This document shows positions 32,711 through 42,175 of a DNA stretch of 64,000 bases, one piece after another. Under the pieces are notes generated by a model, which saw only the letters and a list, made by a program, of their open reading frames with translations, did no database searches and had not been told where the DNA came from. The stretch is taken from assembly GCF_001751365.1 (NCBI RefSeq), contig NZ_LJGT01000037.1, forward strand, positions 654,556-718,555, written 5' to 3'. The stretch's first letter is position 1. The number at the start of each line of letters is the position of its first letter. The translations under genes and the position numbers were made by a program. Source of the DNA: Streptomyces abyssalis. GTDB taxonomy: Bacteria; Actinomycetota; Actinomycetes; Streptomycetales; Streptomycetaceae.

Positions 32711-32905
32711 ATGCCTGCCCGCGACTTCTTCCACTCCGTCGAACGCATCGGCCCCGTGCAGATCGGCACACACCGCAGCCGCCGATCCGGCGAGACCCGA
32801 CACGCGGCCGTCTGCACCTCGGAGCGCTGCGGCTGGTCCGCCGACTACGCCAACCGGTCGGCCGCCCAACTCGCTGCCCGTACCCACCGCTGCCGCGTCC
32901 GCTGA
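32711..32905 (+). CDS. Mobile element transfer protein, small
   Basis: The 64-residue, Arg-rich product reads FFHSVERIGPVQIGTHRSRR, then TSERCGWSADYANRSAAQLA and AARTHRCRV. Cys residues at 38 and 62 with His nearby could bind a metal. It corresponds to the small 'mobile element transfer protein' that follows DUF2637 genes in AICEs. A ribosome site (GAGAGGAACTG) precedes it. Confidence 0.78.
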   Translation: MPARDFFHSVERIGPVQIGTHRSRRSGETRHAAVCTSERCGWSADYANRSAAQLAARTHRCRVR

Positions 32906-32917
32906 GGAGGCATCCAC

Positions 32918-33112
32918 ATGACCGTGCACGTTCCGCTCGTCCTGCTCCTGGCCCTGGTCGGCTACTTCGGCATCCGCCTCTTCCGGCCGCCGACATGGCT
33001 CGTGGTCGTCCTGCTCCTGGGCGGCTTCCTGCTGGCAGACACCTTCCTCGCCCCCGCGATCGACTCCGGCGCCCGCACCGGCACCGAGATCGTCAACGGC
33101 ACCAACGACTGA
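32918..33112 (+). CDS. Small membrane protein of the spread operon
   Basis: The 64-residue product has two hydrophobic segments (VPLVLLLALVGYFGIRLF and WLVVVLLLGGFLLADTFL) and a polar C-terminus. GGAGGC stands before the ATG. Family recurs at this position in pSAM2-like elements; specific role unknown, probably a pore or spread component. Confidence 0.75.
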   Translation: MTVHVPLVLLLALVGYFGIRLFRPPTWLVVVLLLGGFLLADTFLAPAIDSGARTGTEIVNGTND

Positions 33113-33127
33113 ACAAGGAGACAGCCC

Positions 33128-33466
33128 ATGTTCCAGCCCAAGTACCCGACCGCGCCGCTTCCGACAGCCACCAGCCCGGCCTCCGTCGTCACACCGACCG
33201 CGATCGACCAGTACCCGCAGCACCAGACAGCCACTGCCTACGCACAGCCGCAGTACGCCGTGCCCGCCCCGGCTGTCCCTCAGAGCCCGGCGCTCCTTAC
33301 CCCCGGACGGGTCGGAACAGCCGTCGTCGGTGGAACCGCCGCCGTGCTCATTGTCGGCACGGTTCTCGTTTCGCTGCTCCTGGCCGTCGCCGTCACCGCG
33401 GCTGCTGTCGCCGTCTGCGCGGTGGTCATCCGTTCGCTCATCAACTCGCAGTACAAGCGCCTCTGA
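33128..33466 (+). CDS. spdD: SpdD-like spread protein
   Basis: The 112-residue product has a Pro/Thr/Ala/Gln-rich N-terminus (residues 1-60) and a single long hydrophobic stretch (VGTAVVGGTAAVLIVGTVLV, then SLLLAVAVTAAAVAVCAVVI) ending in a short basic tail. This organisation matches SpdD proteins, which assist plasmid or AICE distribution through septa. AAGGAG precedes the ATG. Confidence 0.78.
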   Translation: MFQPKYPTAPLPTATSPASVVTPTAIDQYPQHQTATAYAQPQYAVPAPAVPQSPALLTPGRVGTAVVGGTAAVLIVGTVLVSLLLAVAVTAAAVAVCAVVIRSLINSQYKRL

Positions 33467-33558
33467 CCGGCCCTCGGGGCGGCCCTGATACCGCCAAGCA
33501 TCTGCCGCCCCGAGAGCGCTGCCCCTTCCCGACCAGAGATCGAAAAGGAGACACCATC

Positions 33559-33744
33559 ATGACCCACCGCGCACCGGCACAGCAGCCGCTCTGCCGAGAC
33601 TGCGACGGCTTCCCCGTCGTCGCCATCGACACGGGATCGCTCAACCCGGACGGCACCCGGAACACGCTCCACGTCACCTGCCGGGCATGCCAGGGAACCG
33701 GCCGCACCTCCTCCGCCCCCGTTCTCTCCGGAGGGCGCGCATGA
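33559..33744 (+). CDS. Small zinc-ribbon-like protein coupled to RepSA
   Basis: The 61-residue product starts at ATG 33559 after AAAAGGAG. It has two CxxC pairs (LCRDCDGF and CRACQGTG) separated by about 27 residues, a zinc-ribbon pattern. Its stop overlaps the repSA start (ATGA). Similar small proteins precede Rep genes in AICEs; DNA binding or Rep regulation is inferred. Confidence 0.75.
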   Translation: MTHRAPAQQPLCRDCDGFPVVAIDTGSLNPDGTRNTLHVTCRACQGTGRTSSAPVLSGGRA

Positions 33745-35132
33745 CGAAGCCCGCTACCTTCGCGGGCCTGGACCCGGTCACCTTCGGCGACGCGCTGAGG
33801 GTGGCCGGGTCCGCCGATTTCGCCCGCTGGGAAGACCAGATTCGCCGCACTGGAGGCTGCTCCAACCCTGTTCACCTCACCGGCTGGACACTGACCAGGG
33901 ACAAGACAACCGGCGAGACGCTGCACCACTACAGCACCGAGCACGAACCGGGCGGACGCCTCCGCGTCGCATGCGGCAACCGCCGTGCCTCCCGCTGCCC
34001 GGCCTGCGCTCGCACGTACTCCGCCGACACCTACCACCTCATACGTGCCGGACTCGCGGGCGACGACACCAAGGACGTGCCGGCCTCCGTCCGGGACCAT
34101 CCGCGCGTCTTCGCCACCCTGACGGCACCGAGCTTCGGGCGCGTGCACAACCGGCCCGACTCCGACCGCTGCCGGTGTGGCGTCCAGCATCGAGCGGGAG
34201 ACCCGGACCTCGGGACACCGCTGGACCCGGAGTGCTACGACTACGCCGGAGCGGTGCTGTTCAACAACTACGCCGGACAGCTCTGGGCACGCTTCGCCAA
34301 CCGACTCCGCCGTGAGATCGCAGGCCGCGCCGGACTATCCCAGCGAGAACTGCGGGAGGTCTGCCGCATCTCCTACGGCAAGGTCGCCGAGTTCCAGAAG
34401 CGCGGCGCCATCCACTTCCACGCCGTGATCCGCCTCGACGGCCCGGACGGTCCCGATGACCCGCCTCCCTCCTGGGCACGGACCAGCCTCCTCGATGACG
34501 CCATCCGTGCAGCCGCTCGACACAGCTACACGACCGTCAGCGTTCCAACTGCCGGCAACGAGCCTGCGCGTTCACTGCGTTGGGGCGACCAGCTCGACAT
34601 CCGCCCCGTACGGGCCTTCGGCGACGGGACCGAACTCACCGAACAGGCAGTCGCCTCCTACGTCGCGAAGTACGCCACCAAGGCTGCGGAGAACACAGGC
34701 ACGCTCGATCGCCGCATCGGCGAACTCGCCGAGCTGGAACGGCACGACGTACCCGAGCACACCCAACGGCTCATCCGGGCCTGCCGGGACCTCGACCGCG
34801 TGTATCCCGACCGGCGGCTGTGGGCCTGGGCACACATGCTCGGCTTCCGGGGCCACTTCTCCACCAAGTCCCGGCACTACTCCGTGACCCTCGGCTCGAT
34901 CCGGCAGGAACGGGCCGACTACCGCGCCGCCGAACAAGCCGCCGCGCTGGACCTCGAGGACCTGGAGCCGGACACCGTGCTCGTCCTCGCCGACTGGCAG
35001 TACGCCGGGCACGGCTACACGCCGGGCGAATCAGCTCTCGCCGCCAGCATCGCCCGAGACCTCCAACTCAACCGCGACACCGCACGCGAAGCCCTGCAAG
35101 ACCAGCGCGCCATGGAAGGAGCACTGCGATGA
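33741..35132 (+). CDS. repSA: RepSA-type replication initiator
   Basis: The 463-residue product, started at the ATG overlapping the previous stop, contains the expected Cys-rich segment (RVACGNRRASRCPACARTYS), LTAPSFGRVHNR, then FQKRGAIHFHAVIRLDG with the HxH metal motif, ASYVAKYATKAAE and GFRGHFSTKSRHYS. These are the motifs of RepSA, the rolling-circle initiator of pSAM2-type elements, where a tyrosine in the YVAKYATK region nicks the origin. Length is normal. It is followed without gap by xis and int, the usual rep-xis-int operon. Confidence 0.9.
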   Translation: MTKPATFAGLDPVTFGDALRVAGSADFARWEDQIRRTGGCSNPVHLTGWTLTRDKTTGETLHHYSTEHEPGGRLRVACGNRRASRCPACARTYSADTYHLIRAGLAGDDTKDVPASVRDHPRVFATLTAPSFGRVHNRPDSDRCRCGVQHRAGDPDLGTPLDPECYDYAGAVLFNNYAGQLWARFANRLRREIAGRAGLSQRELREVCRISYGKVAEFQKRGAIHFHAVIRLDGPDGPDDPPPSWARTSLLDDAIRAAARHSYTTVSVPTAGNEPARSLRWGDQLDIRPVRAFGDGTELTEQAVASYVAKYATKAAENTGTLDRRIGELAELERHDVPEHTQRLIRACRDLDRVYPDRRLWAWAHMLGFRGHFSTKSRHYSVTLGSIRQERADYRAAEQAAALDLEDLEPDTVLVLADWQYAGHGYTPGESALAASIARDLQLNRDTAREALQDQRAMEGALR

Positions 35133-35317
35133 CTGCCCCCAACGACGAGCTGCTGACCGTGCCCGACGTCATGGCCCGGCTCAAACTCGGCCGCTCCACG
35201 GTCTACGACCTGATCCGCTCACACCGGCTCGCCTCCATCACCATCGGCCGCTCCCGCCGCGTGCCGACCAGCTCCCTGTCCGACTTCATCGAACGCGAAC
35301 TTGAGGAGGCCGCCTGA
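35129..35317 (+). CDS. xis: Excisionase, MerR/AlpA-type HTH
   Basis: The 62-residue product is a single winged helix (ELLTVPDVMARLKLGRSTVY, DLIRSHRLASITIGRSRRVP, then SLSDFIERELEE). It overlaps repSA by 4 bp and int by 1 bp. With Int it drives excision; the overlap couples excision to replication gene expression. Confidence 0.9.
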   Translation: MTAPNDELLTVPDVMARLKLGRSTVYDLIRSHRLASITIGRSRRVPTSSLSDFIERELEEAA

Positions 35318-36483
35318 TGGCACGACGTCGCCCCAACGGAACGGGCACTGTCACCAAGCGCAAGGACGGCCGCTATCACGGTCGTGCCTACGCCCTCACG
35401 CCGACCGGAGAGCGAGTTCGCGTATCGGTTTACGGCAAGACCTGGGACGAGGCGAACGACAAGCTCAACGAAGTGATGCGCGAGACCCGCGCCGGAAACC
35501 CGGTGAAGCGCGAAGTCGTCAAGCTTGGCGACTACCTCGACTACTGGTGTGGCCAGGTCGCTCCGTCCCAGGTGCGTCCGTCGACGCTGGCGAGCTACGA
35601 GACTTTCATCCGGCTGCACATCAAGCCGCGGCTTGGTTCCAAGCGGCTCGATCGGCTCACGCCTACGGACATCCGCGGCTTCCTCCGGGTGATGTCCACT
35701 GAACCGGGCCGCCATGGCAAGCCGCTCTCGCCTCGCTCCGTCCAATACCTGCACGCCATCCTGCGCAACGTCCTCCAGCACGCGATGCGGGAGGAACTGC
35801 TCGTCCGCAACGTCGCCCGCCTGGTGCAAGTCCCTACCGGCCAGCCGCGCGAGGTGCAGCCGCTGACGCAGCAGGAGGTCAGTGCACTGCTCACCGCGGC
35901 GCGGGGACGACGCCTCTACGCGGCCTACGTGCTGATGCTCGCGGTCGGATTGCGAAAGGGGGAAGCGCTGGGGCTGCGCTGGTCCGACGTCGACCTGGAT
36001 GCACGGACGCTGCGGGTGCGGTCGACCTTGCAGCGGCTGAACGGAGAGCTGCACATCTCGGCCCCGAAGACCTCGCGATCCCGCCGGACCCTGGTCCTCC
36101 CGCGCGCCTGTGTCGTGGCCCTGCGATGGCAGCGGCTCCGCCTGCGTGATGAGCAGTCCGCTGCCGGCCGCGTCTGGGACTCGAACGGTCCGATCTTCGT
36201 AACCGGCGAGGGGCGTCCCACCGAGCCTCGGAACCTGAACCGGGACTTCTATGCGCTGTGCAAGAAGGCGGGGATCACGCGTCACGTGCGGGTGCACGAC
36301 CTGCGGCACACCTGCGCGACGATCCTGCTTTCACAGGGCGTGGACCCTCGGGTGATCATGGATACGCTCGGTCACAGCACGATCGGGATGACGCTGAACA
36401 CCTACGCTCACGTCCTGCCGGCCGCGAACCGGGCCGCCGCTGCCCAGATGGATTCGGCGCTGGACGGCTGGCGTCAAAGTTAG
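35317..36483 (+). CDS. int: Tyrosine-recombinase integrase of the element
   Basis: The 388-residue product has an N-terminal AP2-like arm-binding segment (RRPNGTGTVTKRKDGRYHGR), a SAM-like core-binding domain (about 65-165) and a catalytic domain with the R...H-x-x-R...H/W...Y set: LRKGEALGLRWSD, HDLRHTCATILL, LGHSTIGMTLNTYAHV. The stop lies 55 bp from the right attachment repeat in tRNA-Pro. pSAM2 Int also uses a tRNA-Pro gene. Confidence 0.95.
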   Translation: MARRRPNGTGTVTKRKDGRYHGRAYALTPTGERVRVSVYGKTWDEANDKLNEVMRETRAGNPVKREVVKLGDYLDYWCGQVAPSQVRPSTLASYETFIRLHIKPRLGSKRLDRLTPTDIRGFLRVMSTEPGRHGKPLSPRSVQYLHAILRNVLQHAMREELLVRNVARLVQVPTGQPREVQPLTQQEVSALLTAARGRRLYAAYVLMLAVGLRKGEALGLRWSDVDLDARTLRVRSTLQRLNGELHISAPKTSRSRRTLVLPRACVVALRWQRLRLRDEQSAAGRVWDSNGPIFVTGEGRPTEPRNLNRDFYALCKKAGITRHVRVHDLRHTCATILLSQGVDPRVIMDTLGHSTIGMTLNTYAHVLPAANRAAAAQMDSALDGWRQS

Positions 36484-36499
36484 GCGTCAGACATGCAAA

Positions 36500-36530
36500 A
36501 GGGGCCTTCTCTCTTCGGAGAAAGGCCCCT
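36500..36530 (-). terminator. Intrinsic terminator serving tRNA-Pro
   Basis: AGGGGCCTT and AAGGCCCCT (9-bp arms) enclose a TCTC-TTCG-GAGA-type loop. Read on the minus strand the stem is followed by TTTTG, so it terminates the tRNA transcript; it lies on the element side of the attachment repeat. Confidence 0.75.
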
Positions 36531-36537
36531 GATCTGC

Positions 36538-36612
<75 letters not shown>

Positions 36613-36821
36613 GTGCTCGATCCGGCCCGGGACCTGTGCCCGTGCCGCTCGCGCACGAAGAACAATACATGACGTCCGGTGGTGTCCGCTCACCCCTTCC
36701 TGCCCCCCTTCCCGGCCCTCACCAGGCCGCCCGCCTGGGTGCTGTGCGGCGGGTTTGCGCCGGAGGGCCGGGGGAACCGCGGGCAGGGTCCGCGAAGGTC
36801 CCTAGGTCTGGAGTGCCAGCC

Positions 36822-38210
36822 GTGAGCCGGTCCCGCATTGTCATCGTCGGAGCTGGATTCGCCGGGTACAGGGCAGCGAGGACGCTCTCACGCAAGTTCC
36901 GCGGATCGGCGGAGATCGTGCTCGTCAACCCGAACGACTACTTCCTCTACGTGCCCCTGCTCCCCGAGGTCTCCGCCGGCGTACTGGAGCCACGCCGGGT
37001 CTCGGTGTCCCTGGCGGGCACGTTGCGTGGCGTACGGCTGGTGCTGGGCGAGGTCGACGGGGTCGACCTAGGGGCGAGGAAGATCACGTACGTGGACCCC
37101 GAGGGCAGTGCGGGAGAGCTGCGCTACGACCGGCTCGTGCTGACCGTGGGAAGCGTGAACAAGCTGCTGCCCATCCCCGGAGTCGCCGAGCACGCACATG
37201 GGTTCCGGGGCATGCCCGAAGCGCTGTATCTGCGTGATCACATCACGCGGCAGATCGCCATGGCCGCGTCGAGCGAGGACCCTGCCGAGAGCGACGCGCG
37301 CTGCACCTTCGTCGTCGTCGGCGCGGGCTACACGGGCACCGAAGTCGCCGCGCACGGAAAGCTGTTCACCGATTCTCTCGCCAAGCAGCACCGCCGCGCC
37401 GGCAACGGCTTGCGCGGTGACCGGCTGCCGCGCTGGCTGCTTCTGGACATCGCGCCGCGTGTGCTGCCGGAACTGGACAGGCGTCTGTCGCGGACTGCGC
37501 ACCGGGTGCTGGCCAAGCGCGGCGTGGAGATACGTACGGGCATGTCGGTGAAGGAGGCCACCAAGGAAGGAGTCCTCCTGGACGACGGCGAGTTCGTCAG
37601 CACTCAGTCCCTGATCTGGTGCGTGGGCGTACGGCCGGATCCGCTGGTGGAGGAGACCGGACTTCCCTCGGAGAAGGGCCGGTTGTGCGTCGACGAGTAT
37701 CTGCAGGTCCCGGGCCACCCGGAGGTGTACGCGTGCGGTGACGCGGCCGCGGTGCCGGACCTCACGCGGCCCGGCGAGTACACGCCGATGACCGGTCAGC
37801 ACGCGGTGCGGCAGGGGAAGACGGTGGCGCACAACGTCGCCGCGTCGTACGGGTACGGCGAGCGGCGTCCGTACAAGCACAACGACTTGGGGTTCACCGT
37901 CGACCTGGGAGGACTGCAGGCGGCGGCGAATCCGCTGGGGGTGCCGCTGGCCGGGCCGCTCGCGAACGCGGTGATGCGGGCCTATCACCTGGCGGCGCTG
38001 CCGGGGAACCGCGTGCGCGTGGCGGCCGACTGGCTGCTGGACGCGGTACTGCCGCGGCAGGCCGTGCAGCTGGGGCTTGTGAGGTCGTGGTCGGTTCCTC
38101 TGGAGTCCTCGTCGCCGGAGCTGGCGCGCTCCCCGAGCGGGTCGGGTGCCCGCGGGGGCCGTGGCACTCCCGGCGCCGGGAGTGCGCGGGGCCCGCGTTC
38201 CGGCGACTGA
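36822..38210 (+). CDS. NAD(P)/FAD-dependent oxidoreductase, NDH-2-like
   Basis: Start at GTG 36822 (GGAG 9 bases upstream; GTG 36813 in frame is an alternative). The 462 residues have an FAD motif at the N-terminus (RIVIVGAGFAGYRAARTL), an NAD(P) motif near 165 (TFVVVGAGYTGTEVAA), and late CGDAAAVPD and PMTGQHAVRQGKTVAHN segments, the arrangement of type II NADH dehydrogenases. The C-terminal amphipathic region could dock on the membrane. A Ser/Gly/Arg-rich tail of about 35 residues is unusual. It transfers electrons from NAD(P)H to quinone or another acceptor. Confidence 0.87.
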   Translation: MSRSRIVIVGAGFAGYRAARTLSRKFRGSAEIVLVNPNDYFLYVPLLPEVSAGVLEPRRVSVSLAGTLRGVRLVLGEVDGVDLGARKITYVDPEGSAGELRYDRLVLTVGSVNKLLPIPGVAEHAHGFRGMPEALYLRDHITRQIAMAASSEDPAESDARCTFVVVGAGYTGTEVAAHGKLFTDSLAKQHRRAGNGLRGDRLPRWLLLDIAPRVLPELDRRLSRTAHRVLAKRGVEIRTGMSVKEATKEGVLLDDGEFVSTQSLIWCVGVRPDPLVEETGLPSEKGRLCVDEYLQVPGHPEVYACGDAAAVPDLTRPGEYTPMTGQHAVRQGKTVAHNVAASYGYGERRPYKHNDLGFTVDLGGLQAAANPLGVPLAGPLANAVMRAYHLAALPGNRVRVAADWLLDAVLPRQAVQLGLVRSWSVPLESSSPELARSPSGSGARGGRGTPGAGSARGPRSGD

Positions 38211-38357
38211 GATTCGCTCTCCAGGGTGAGAGGCGTGTGCACAACTCCCGTGCTGTCCACAGAAAGTAGCGGATGCGCACCGTGAGTGACGAAGGCGGGC
38301 TAGCTTTTCCTCGTTCCCGGCGAGAGGCGCCGGGTGGGCTTGGAAGAGGAGGGGCCC

Positions 38358-38531
38358 ATGCACGGGGGACTGCCGTTCATCGGTGTCAGCGTGCTGGTCT
38401 ACGGGGTGGTCGGGGCCGTCGTCATAGCGCGTGAAGGCCTGCGGTGGTGCGGCCGGGGACGGCCTGCCGGGGATGTCCGGGCAGCCGCAGTGGACCGGGG
38501 GGTGAGGGCATGGCCGGCGGCGTCACGGTGA
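38358..38531 (+). CDS. Small single-TM protein before GT2 gene
   Basis: A 57-residue frame starts at ATG 38358, 5 bases after AGGAGGGG. It has one membrane segment (GVSVLVYGVVGAVVIAREGL) and an Arg/Ala-rich tail that overlaps the glycosyltransferase start by 22 bp. Strong ribosome site and coupling favour a real gene, but the tail has no features and I do not recognise the family. Confidence 0.5.
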   Translation: MHGGLPFIGVSVLVYGVVGAVVIAREGLRWCGRGRPAGDVRAAAVDRGVRAWPAASR

Positions 38532-39577
38532 TCATTCCCGCGCACGACGAGGAGGCGGGTCTGCCCGCCACCCTGGAGTCGGTCCTCGGCCAGACGGTTC
38601 CGCCGGAGCAGATCATCGTCGTGGACGACGCCTCGCGGGACCGAACGGGCGAAGTGGCGCGCGGCTACGGGGTGACGGTGCTGCGTCCGCCGGAGAATCT
38701 GGGCAGCAAGGCACGGGCGCAGAACCACGCGCTGCCGCACTGTTCGGGCGAGCTGGTGCTGGCGGTCGACGCCGACACCGTGCTGGCGAGGGACTACATC
38801 GAGCGGATCGTTCCGGCCTTCGACGACCCGGAAGTCGTCGTCGCCGCCGGCAATGTGCAGACGCGCTTCGCGCGGACGGTGTGGGAGCGCGGCCGCTCGG
38901 TGGAGTATCTCTTCGGTTTCCACTGGCACAGGCCGATCCAGCAGCGGGCCAACAGCCCCATGGTGTGCTCCGGTTGCTGCTCGGTCTTCCGCAGGCAGGT
39001 GCTGGTGGACTTCGGCGGCTTCCCCGAGCGCACCATCGTGGAGGACATGGACTTCACCTGGTCCCAGCAGATCGCGGGACGTCGGGCACGGTACGTCGGG
39101 GACGCGGTCGCCTGGGCCGCCGACCCGGAGACGCTGCTCTACATGCGCAAGCAGGTATGGCGCTGGATGGCCGGCTTCTGCCAGAACGTACGTCTGCACA
39201 CTGGGCAGTTGATGCGCAGGAAACCGATGCTCGCGGTGTGGGTGCTGCTGGCGATACTGGAGATCCTCACCGCGCCCCTGTGGTGGAGTGCGCCGTTCGT
39301 TCTCACGCTCGGGCTGGGGCGGCCCGCGCTGCCCACCGCGCTGTGGTGGCTGGGTGCGGAACTGGTCTTCACTCTGCCGCCGCTGGTCTATGCGGCGCGC
39401 AGACGCCGACTGCCGTTGGGCCGCGTGCTGTTGAACATCCCGTGCGTCTACCCGGCCAAGGTCGTGAACCTGCTCTACGCCTGGAAGGCCGTCGTCGTGG
39501 AGCTGGTGCTCGTACCGCTGCGGCTCTCGCGGGGCCTGACCGTCTACGAGAAGGGGAGGGGGCCGGTGCTTGCGTGA
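38510..39577 (+). CDS. Membrane glycosyltransferase family 2, processive type
   Basis: The 355-residue product starts at ATG 38510. It has the GT-A motifs of family 2: VDDASRDRTGEVAR, VLAVDADTVLARDY (DxD), VEDMDFTWSQQ (acid) and a Q-x2-RW-like KQVWRWMAG, then two or three C-terminal membrane segments (about 250-300 and 330-345). This resembles hyaluronan/poly-N-acetylglucosamine synthases and related polymer-making enzymes. Substrate is not fixed. It is alone apart from the small TM gene that overlaps its start. Confidence 0.88.
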   Translation: MAGGVTVIIPAHDEEAGLPATLESVLGQTVPPEQIIVVDDASRDRTGEVARGYGVTVLRPPENLGSKARAQNHALPHCSGELVLAVDADTVLARDYIERIVPAFDDPEVVVAAGNVQTRFARTVWERGRSVEYLFGFHWHRPIQQRANSPMVCSGCCSVFRRQVLVDFGGFPERTIVEDMDFTWSQQIAGRRARYVGDAVAWAADPETLLYMRKQVWRWMAGFCQNVRLHTGQLMRRKPMLAVWVLLAILEILTAPLWWSAPFVLTLGLGRPALPTALWWLGAELVFTLPPLVYAARRRRLPLGRVLLNIPCVYPAKVVNLLYAWKAVVVELVLVPLRLSRGLTVYEKGRGPVLA

Positions 39578-39686
39578 GCCTGTGTGGCTGTGGGCGCTGA
39601 GGAGACGGTTCCGGTGGCGGCGTCCGTATTCCAGGACGGGACGCGCGGGCGCCTCGCCGGCACAGGGACGGCGACCGCCGGCAGCC

Positions 39687-40964
39687 CTAGTCGACGAGGG
39701 CAAGTCCCGCGTAGTTCTCGGCGAGTTCGGTGGCGGCGGTGCGAGACGAGGCGATGCGTTCGAGCTGGGCGAGTTGAAGACGGGTGTCGAACGGCGACTG
39801 ATCGGGGGAGATGTGCAGCGTGGTGGTCATGAAGTACGAGAAGTGTTCGGCGCGCCAGACCCGCCGGAGACGGTCCGCGGAGTAGCTGTCGAGCGCACCG
39901 GTGTCGCCGGTGGCGTGATACCGGGCGAACGCGCGGGCCAGGACGGCGACATCGGCGACCGCGAGATTGAGGCCCTTCGCCCCGGTGGGCGGCACGATGT
40001 GGGCGGCGTCGCCCGCGAGGAACAGACGGCCGTGGCGCATGGGTTCGGTGACGCTGCTGCGCATGGGCAGTACCGCCTTCGCGGTGACCGGCCCTCGGTT
40101 CAGCCTCCAGTCGCTGTCGCCACCCAGGGCGAAGCGGGCGTCGAGTTCGTCCCAGATCCGCTCCTCCGGCCACTCGCCGGGGTCGGTTCCGTTCGGCACC
40201 TGCAGATAGAGGCGGCTGACGGACGGAGAGCGCATGCTGTGCAGGGCGAAACCGCGCGGCGAGTGGGCGTAGATCAACTCTTCGCAGGCCGGAGGCGCGT
40301 CGGCGAGTATGCCGAGCCAGGAGTAAGGATAGTCCCGCTCGTAGGTATGGGCCGCGGAAACGGGGAGCGCGTTGCGCGAGACGCCGTGGAAGCCGTCGCA
40401 ACCCACGACGAAGGCGCAGCGCAGCACCCGCTCGCGGCCCTCGTAGGTGTACTGGAGCTCCGGCTTCTGCGGACCGGGGGAACCGGCACCGGTCCCGTCC
40501 TGTTCCGTACCCGGCGCGAACCCGGAGACGGAGCGGACCTCGGCACCGAAGAGCAGGGGCGCGCCGTCGGAGAGCCCGGAGAGCTGCAGGGCGATGAGGT
40601 CCTTGACGATCTCCGTCTGCGCGTAGATCGTCACGCGGCGGCCGTCGGCCAGGGTGGGGAAGTCGATGTGCCGGGACCGTCCGCCGAAGCGCAGCTCGAT
40701 GCCGTCGTGCACCAGGCCCTCACTGGCGAGCCGCGCCCCGGCACCGCAGTCGCGGAGCACGTCGACCGTCGTCTGCTCCAGCATGCCCGCCCGCTGACGC
40801 TGCTCCACGTACGAGCGGTCGCGGCTCTCCAGCACGACGTTGTCGATGCCGGAGCGGTGCAGCAGCCGGGAGAGCAGCAGTCCGGCGGGGCCGCCTCCGA
40901 TGATGCCGACGGTGGTCTCCTCCGGGACCTGCACGGCGGGCCGGCCGCTCGAATCGTCCGTCAT
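39687..40964 (-). CDS. pobA: 4-hydroxybenzoate 3-monooxygenase (PobA)
   Basis: The 425-residue product has the aromatic flavin hydroxylase layout: GxGxxG FAD motif (TVGIIGGGPAGLLLSRLL), QRAGMLEQTTVDVL, HDGIELRFGGRSRHIDFP, a DG-motif region VVGCDGFHGVSR, and GDAAHIVPPTGAKGLNLAVA. This set is specific to p-hydroxybenzoate hydroxylase, which uses FAD, NAD(P)H and O2 to form protocatechuate. A Gly/Gln-rich insert (PGTEQDGTGAGSPGPQKPEL) near 155 lengthens it relative to the usual 390-395 residues. No protocatechuate-pathway genes or regulator are adjacent. Confidence 0.92.
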   Translation of the reverse strand: MTDDSSGRPAVQVPEETTVGIIGGGPAGLLLSRLLHRSGIDNVVLESRDRSYVEQRQRAGMLEQTTVDVLRDCGAGARLASEGLVHDGIELRFGGRSRHIDFPTLADGRRVTIYAQTEIVKDLIALQLSGLSDGAPLLFGAEVRSVSGFAPGTEQDGTGAGSPGPQKPELQYTYEGRERVLRCAFVVGCDGFHGVSRNALPVSAAHTYERDYPYSWLGILADAPPACEELIYAHSPRGFALHSMRSPSVSRLYLQVPNGTDPGEWPEERIWDELDARFALGGDSDWRLNRGPVTAKAVLPMRSSVTEPMRHGRLFLAGDAAHIVPPTGAKGLNLAVADVAVLARAFARYHATGDTGALDSYSADRLRRVWRAEHFSYFMTTTLHISPDQSPFDTRLQLAQLERIASSRTAATELAENYAGLALVD

Positions 40965-41130
40965 CGCCGGGCTCCCACGAGGCGGAGGACCGGATCGGGG
41001 CAGATATCAGCGGCCTTGGCGCACATGCGGTGATCGTCTCAACGGCACGGCCGCGTGACCAGACCTTACGGAAGGCTGACATACGTCCCGGTTCCGCCGG
41101 ACAGGGCCTTCACGACCGTAGCGTGGCGTC

Positions 41131-42171
41131 ATGCGTGTACTTGTGACCGGCGGTTCGGGGTTCATCGGCTCTCACATCGTGACCGTGCTCGAGGACGCGG
41201 GGCACGAACCCGTCGTCCTCGACACGGCGGCCGCGGACCCGGCGAGCCGCGGTGACGTCCGGGACGCGACGGCGGTGCGTGAGGCATTGCGAGGGGCCGA
41301 CGCCGTCTGTCACCAGTCCGCGATGGTCGGGCTGGGCAAGGGGTTCGCCGACGCGTCCGCATACGTCGCCAGCAACGACCTCGGCACCGCGGTGCTGCTG
41401 GAGCAGATGGCCGAGACAGGGGTGCACAGGCTCGTCCTCGCCGGCTCCATGGTGGTGTACGGGGAGGGGCGGTACAGCTGTCCGGCCCACGGGGTTGTGC
41501 GGCCCGGTCCGCGTTCCGTACGGGACCTGGACAGCGGCCGCTTCGAGCCCCCCTGCCCACAGTGCGGCGCGGCGCTCGTCCCCGAACTCGTCGGGGAGGA
41601 CGCGCCCGCCGACCCGCGGAACGTCTACGCCACGACGAAGCTGGCACAGGAACATCTGGCGGCAGCGTGGGCGCGCGCCACGGACGGCCGCGCCGTCAGC
41701 CTCCGTTACCACAACGTCTACGGCGACGGGATGCCGCGCGACACCCCTTATGCGGGAGTGGCCTCGTTCTTCCGTTCGGCTCTGGAGCGCGGTGAGGCAC
41801 CCCGGGTGTACGAGGACGGTGCTCAGCGCCGTGACTTCGTCCACGTCGACGATGTCGCGGCGGCGAACGTGCTCGCGCTGGAAGCCCTGGACGACCTGCC
41901 CCGCGGCGGGCTTCGCCCGTACAACACGGGGAGCGGGCAGCCCCACACGGTGGGGGAGATGGCCCATGAGCTGGCGGAGGCGTTCGGCGGGCCCGCGCCG
42001 GTCGTGACGGGGGAGTACCGCCTGGGGGACGTACGGCACATCACCGCTTCCTCCGAGCGGTTCCGCAGCGAGCTGGGGTGGAGCGCACGAGTGCCGTTCG
42101 CCGAGGGGATGACGCGCTTCGCGAAGGACGACCTGGCCGCAGCCGCAACTCGCCCCTCAACAGCCCCCTGA
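41131..42171 (+). CDS. NAD-dependent epimerase/dehydratase (dTDP-rhamnose 4-epimerase-like)
   Basis: The 346-residue product has the extended SDR motifs: GGSGFIGSHIV at the N-terminus, LAGSMVVYGEG, YATTKLAQE (YxxxK) and YHNVYG. An insert with three Cys residues (YSCPAHG, PPCPQCG) recalls the zinc-binding insert of dTDP-L-rhamnose 4-epimerase-type proteins. It likely interconverts a nucleotide sugar for a cell-surface or natural-product glycan. It is convergent with the sensor kinase gene and monocistronic. Confidence 0.85.
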   Translation: MRVLVTGGSGFIGSHIVTVLEDAGHEPVVLDTAAADPASRGDVRDATAVREALRGADAVCHQSAMVGLGKGFADASAYVASNDLGTAVLLEQMAETGVHRLVLAGSMVVYGEGRYSCPAHGVVRPGPRSVRDLDSGRFEPPCPQCGAALVPELVGEDAPADPRNVYATTKLAQEHLAAAWARATDGRAVSLRYHNVYGDGMPRDTPYAGVASFFRSALERGEAPRVYEDGAQRRDFVHVDDVAAANVLALEALDDLPRGGLRPYNTGSGQPHTVGEMAHELAEAFGGPAPVVTGEYRLGDVRHITASSERFRSELGWSARVPFAEGMTRFAKDDLAAAATRPSTAP

Positions 42172-42175
42172 GCCG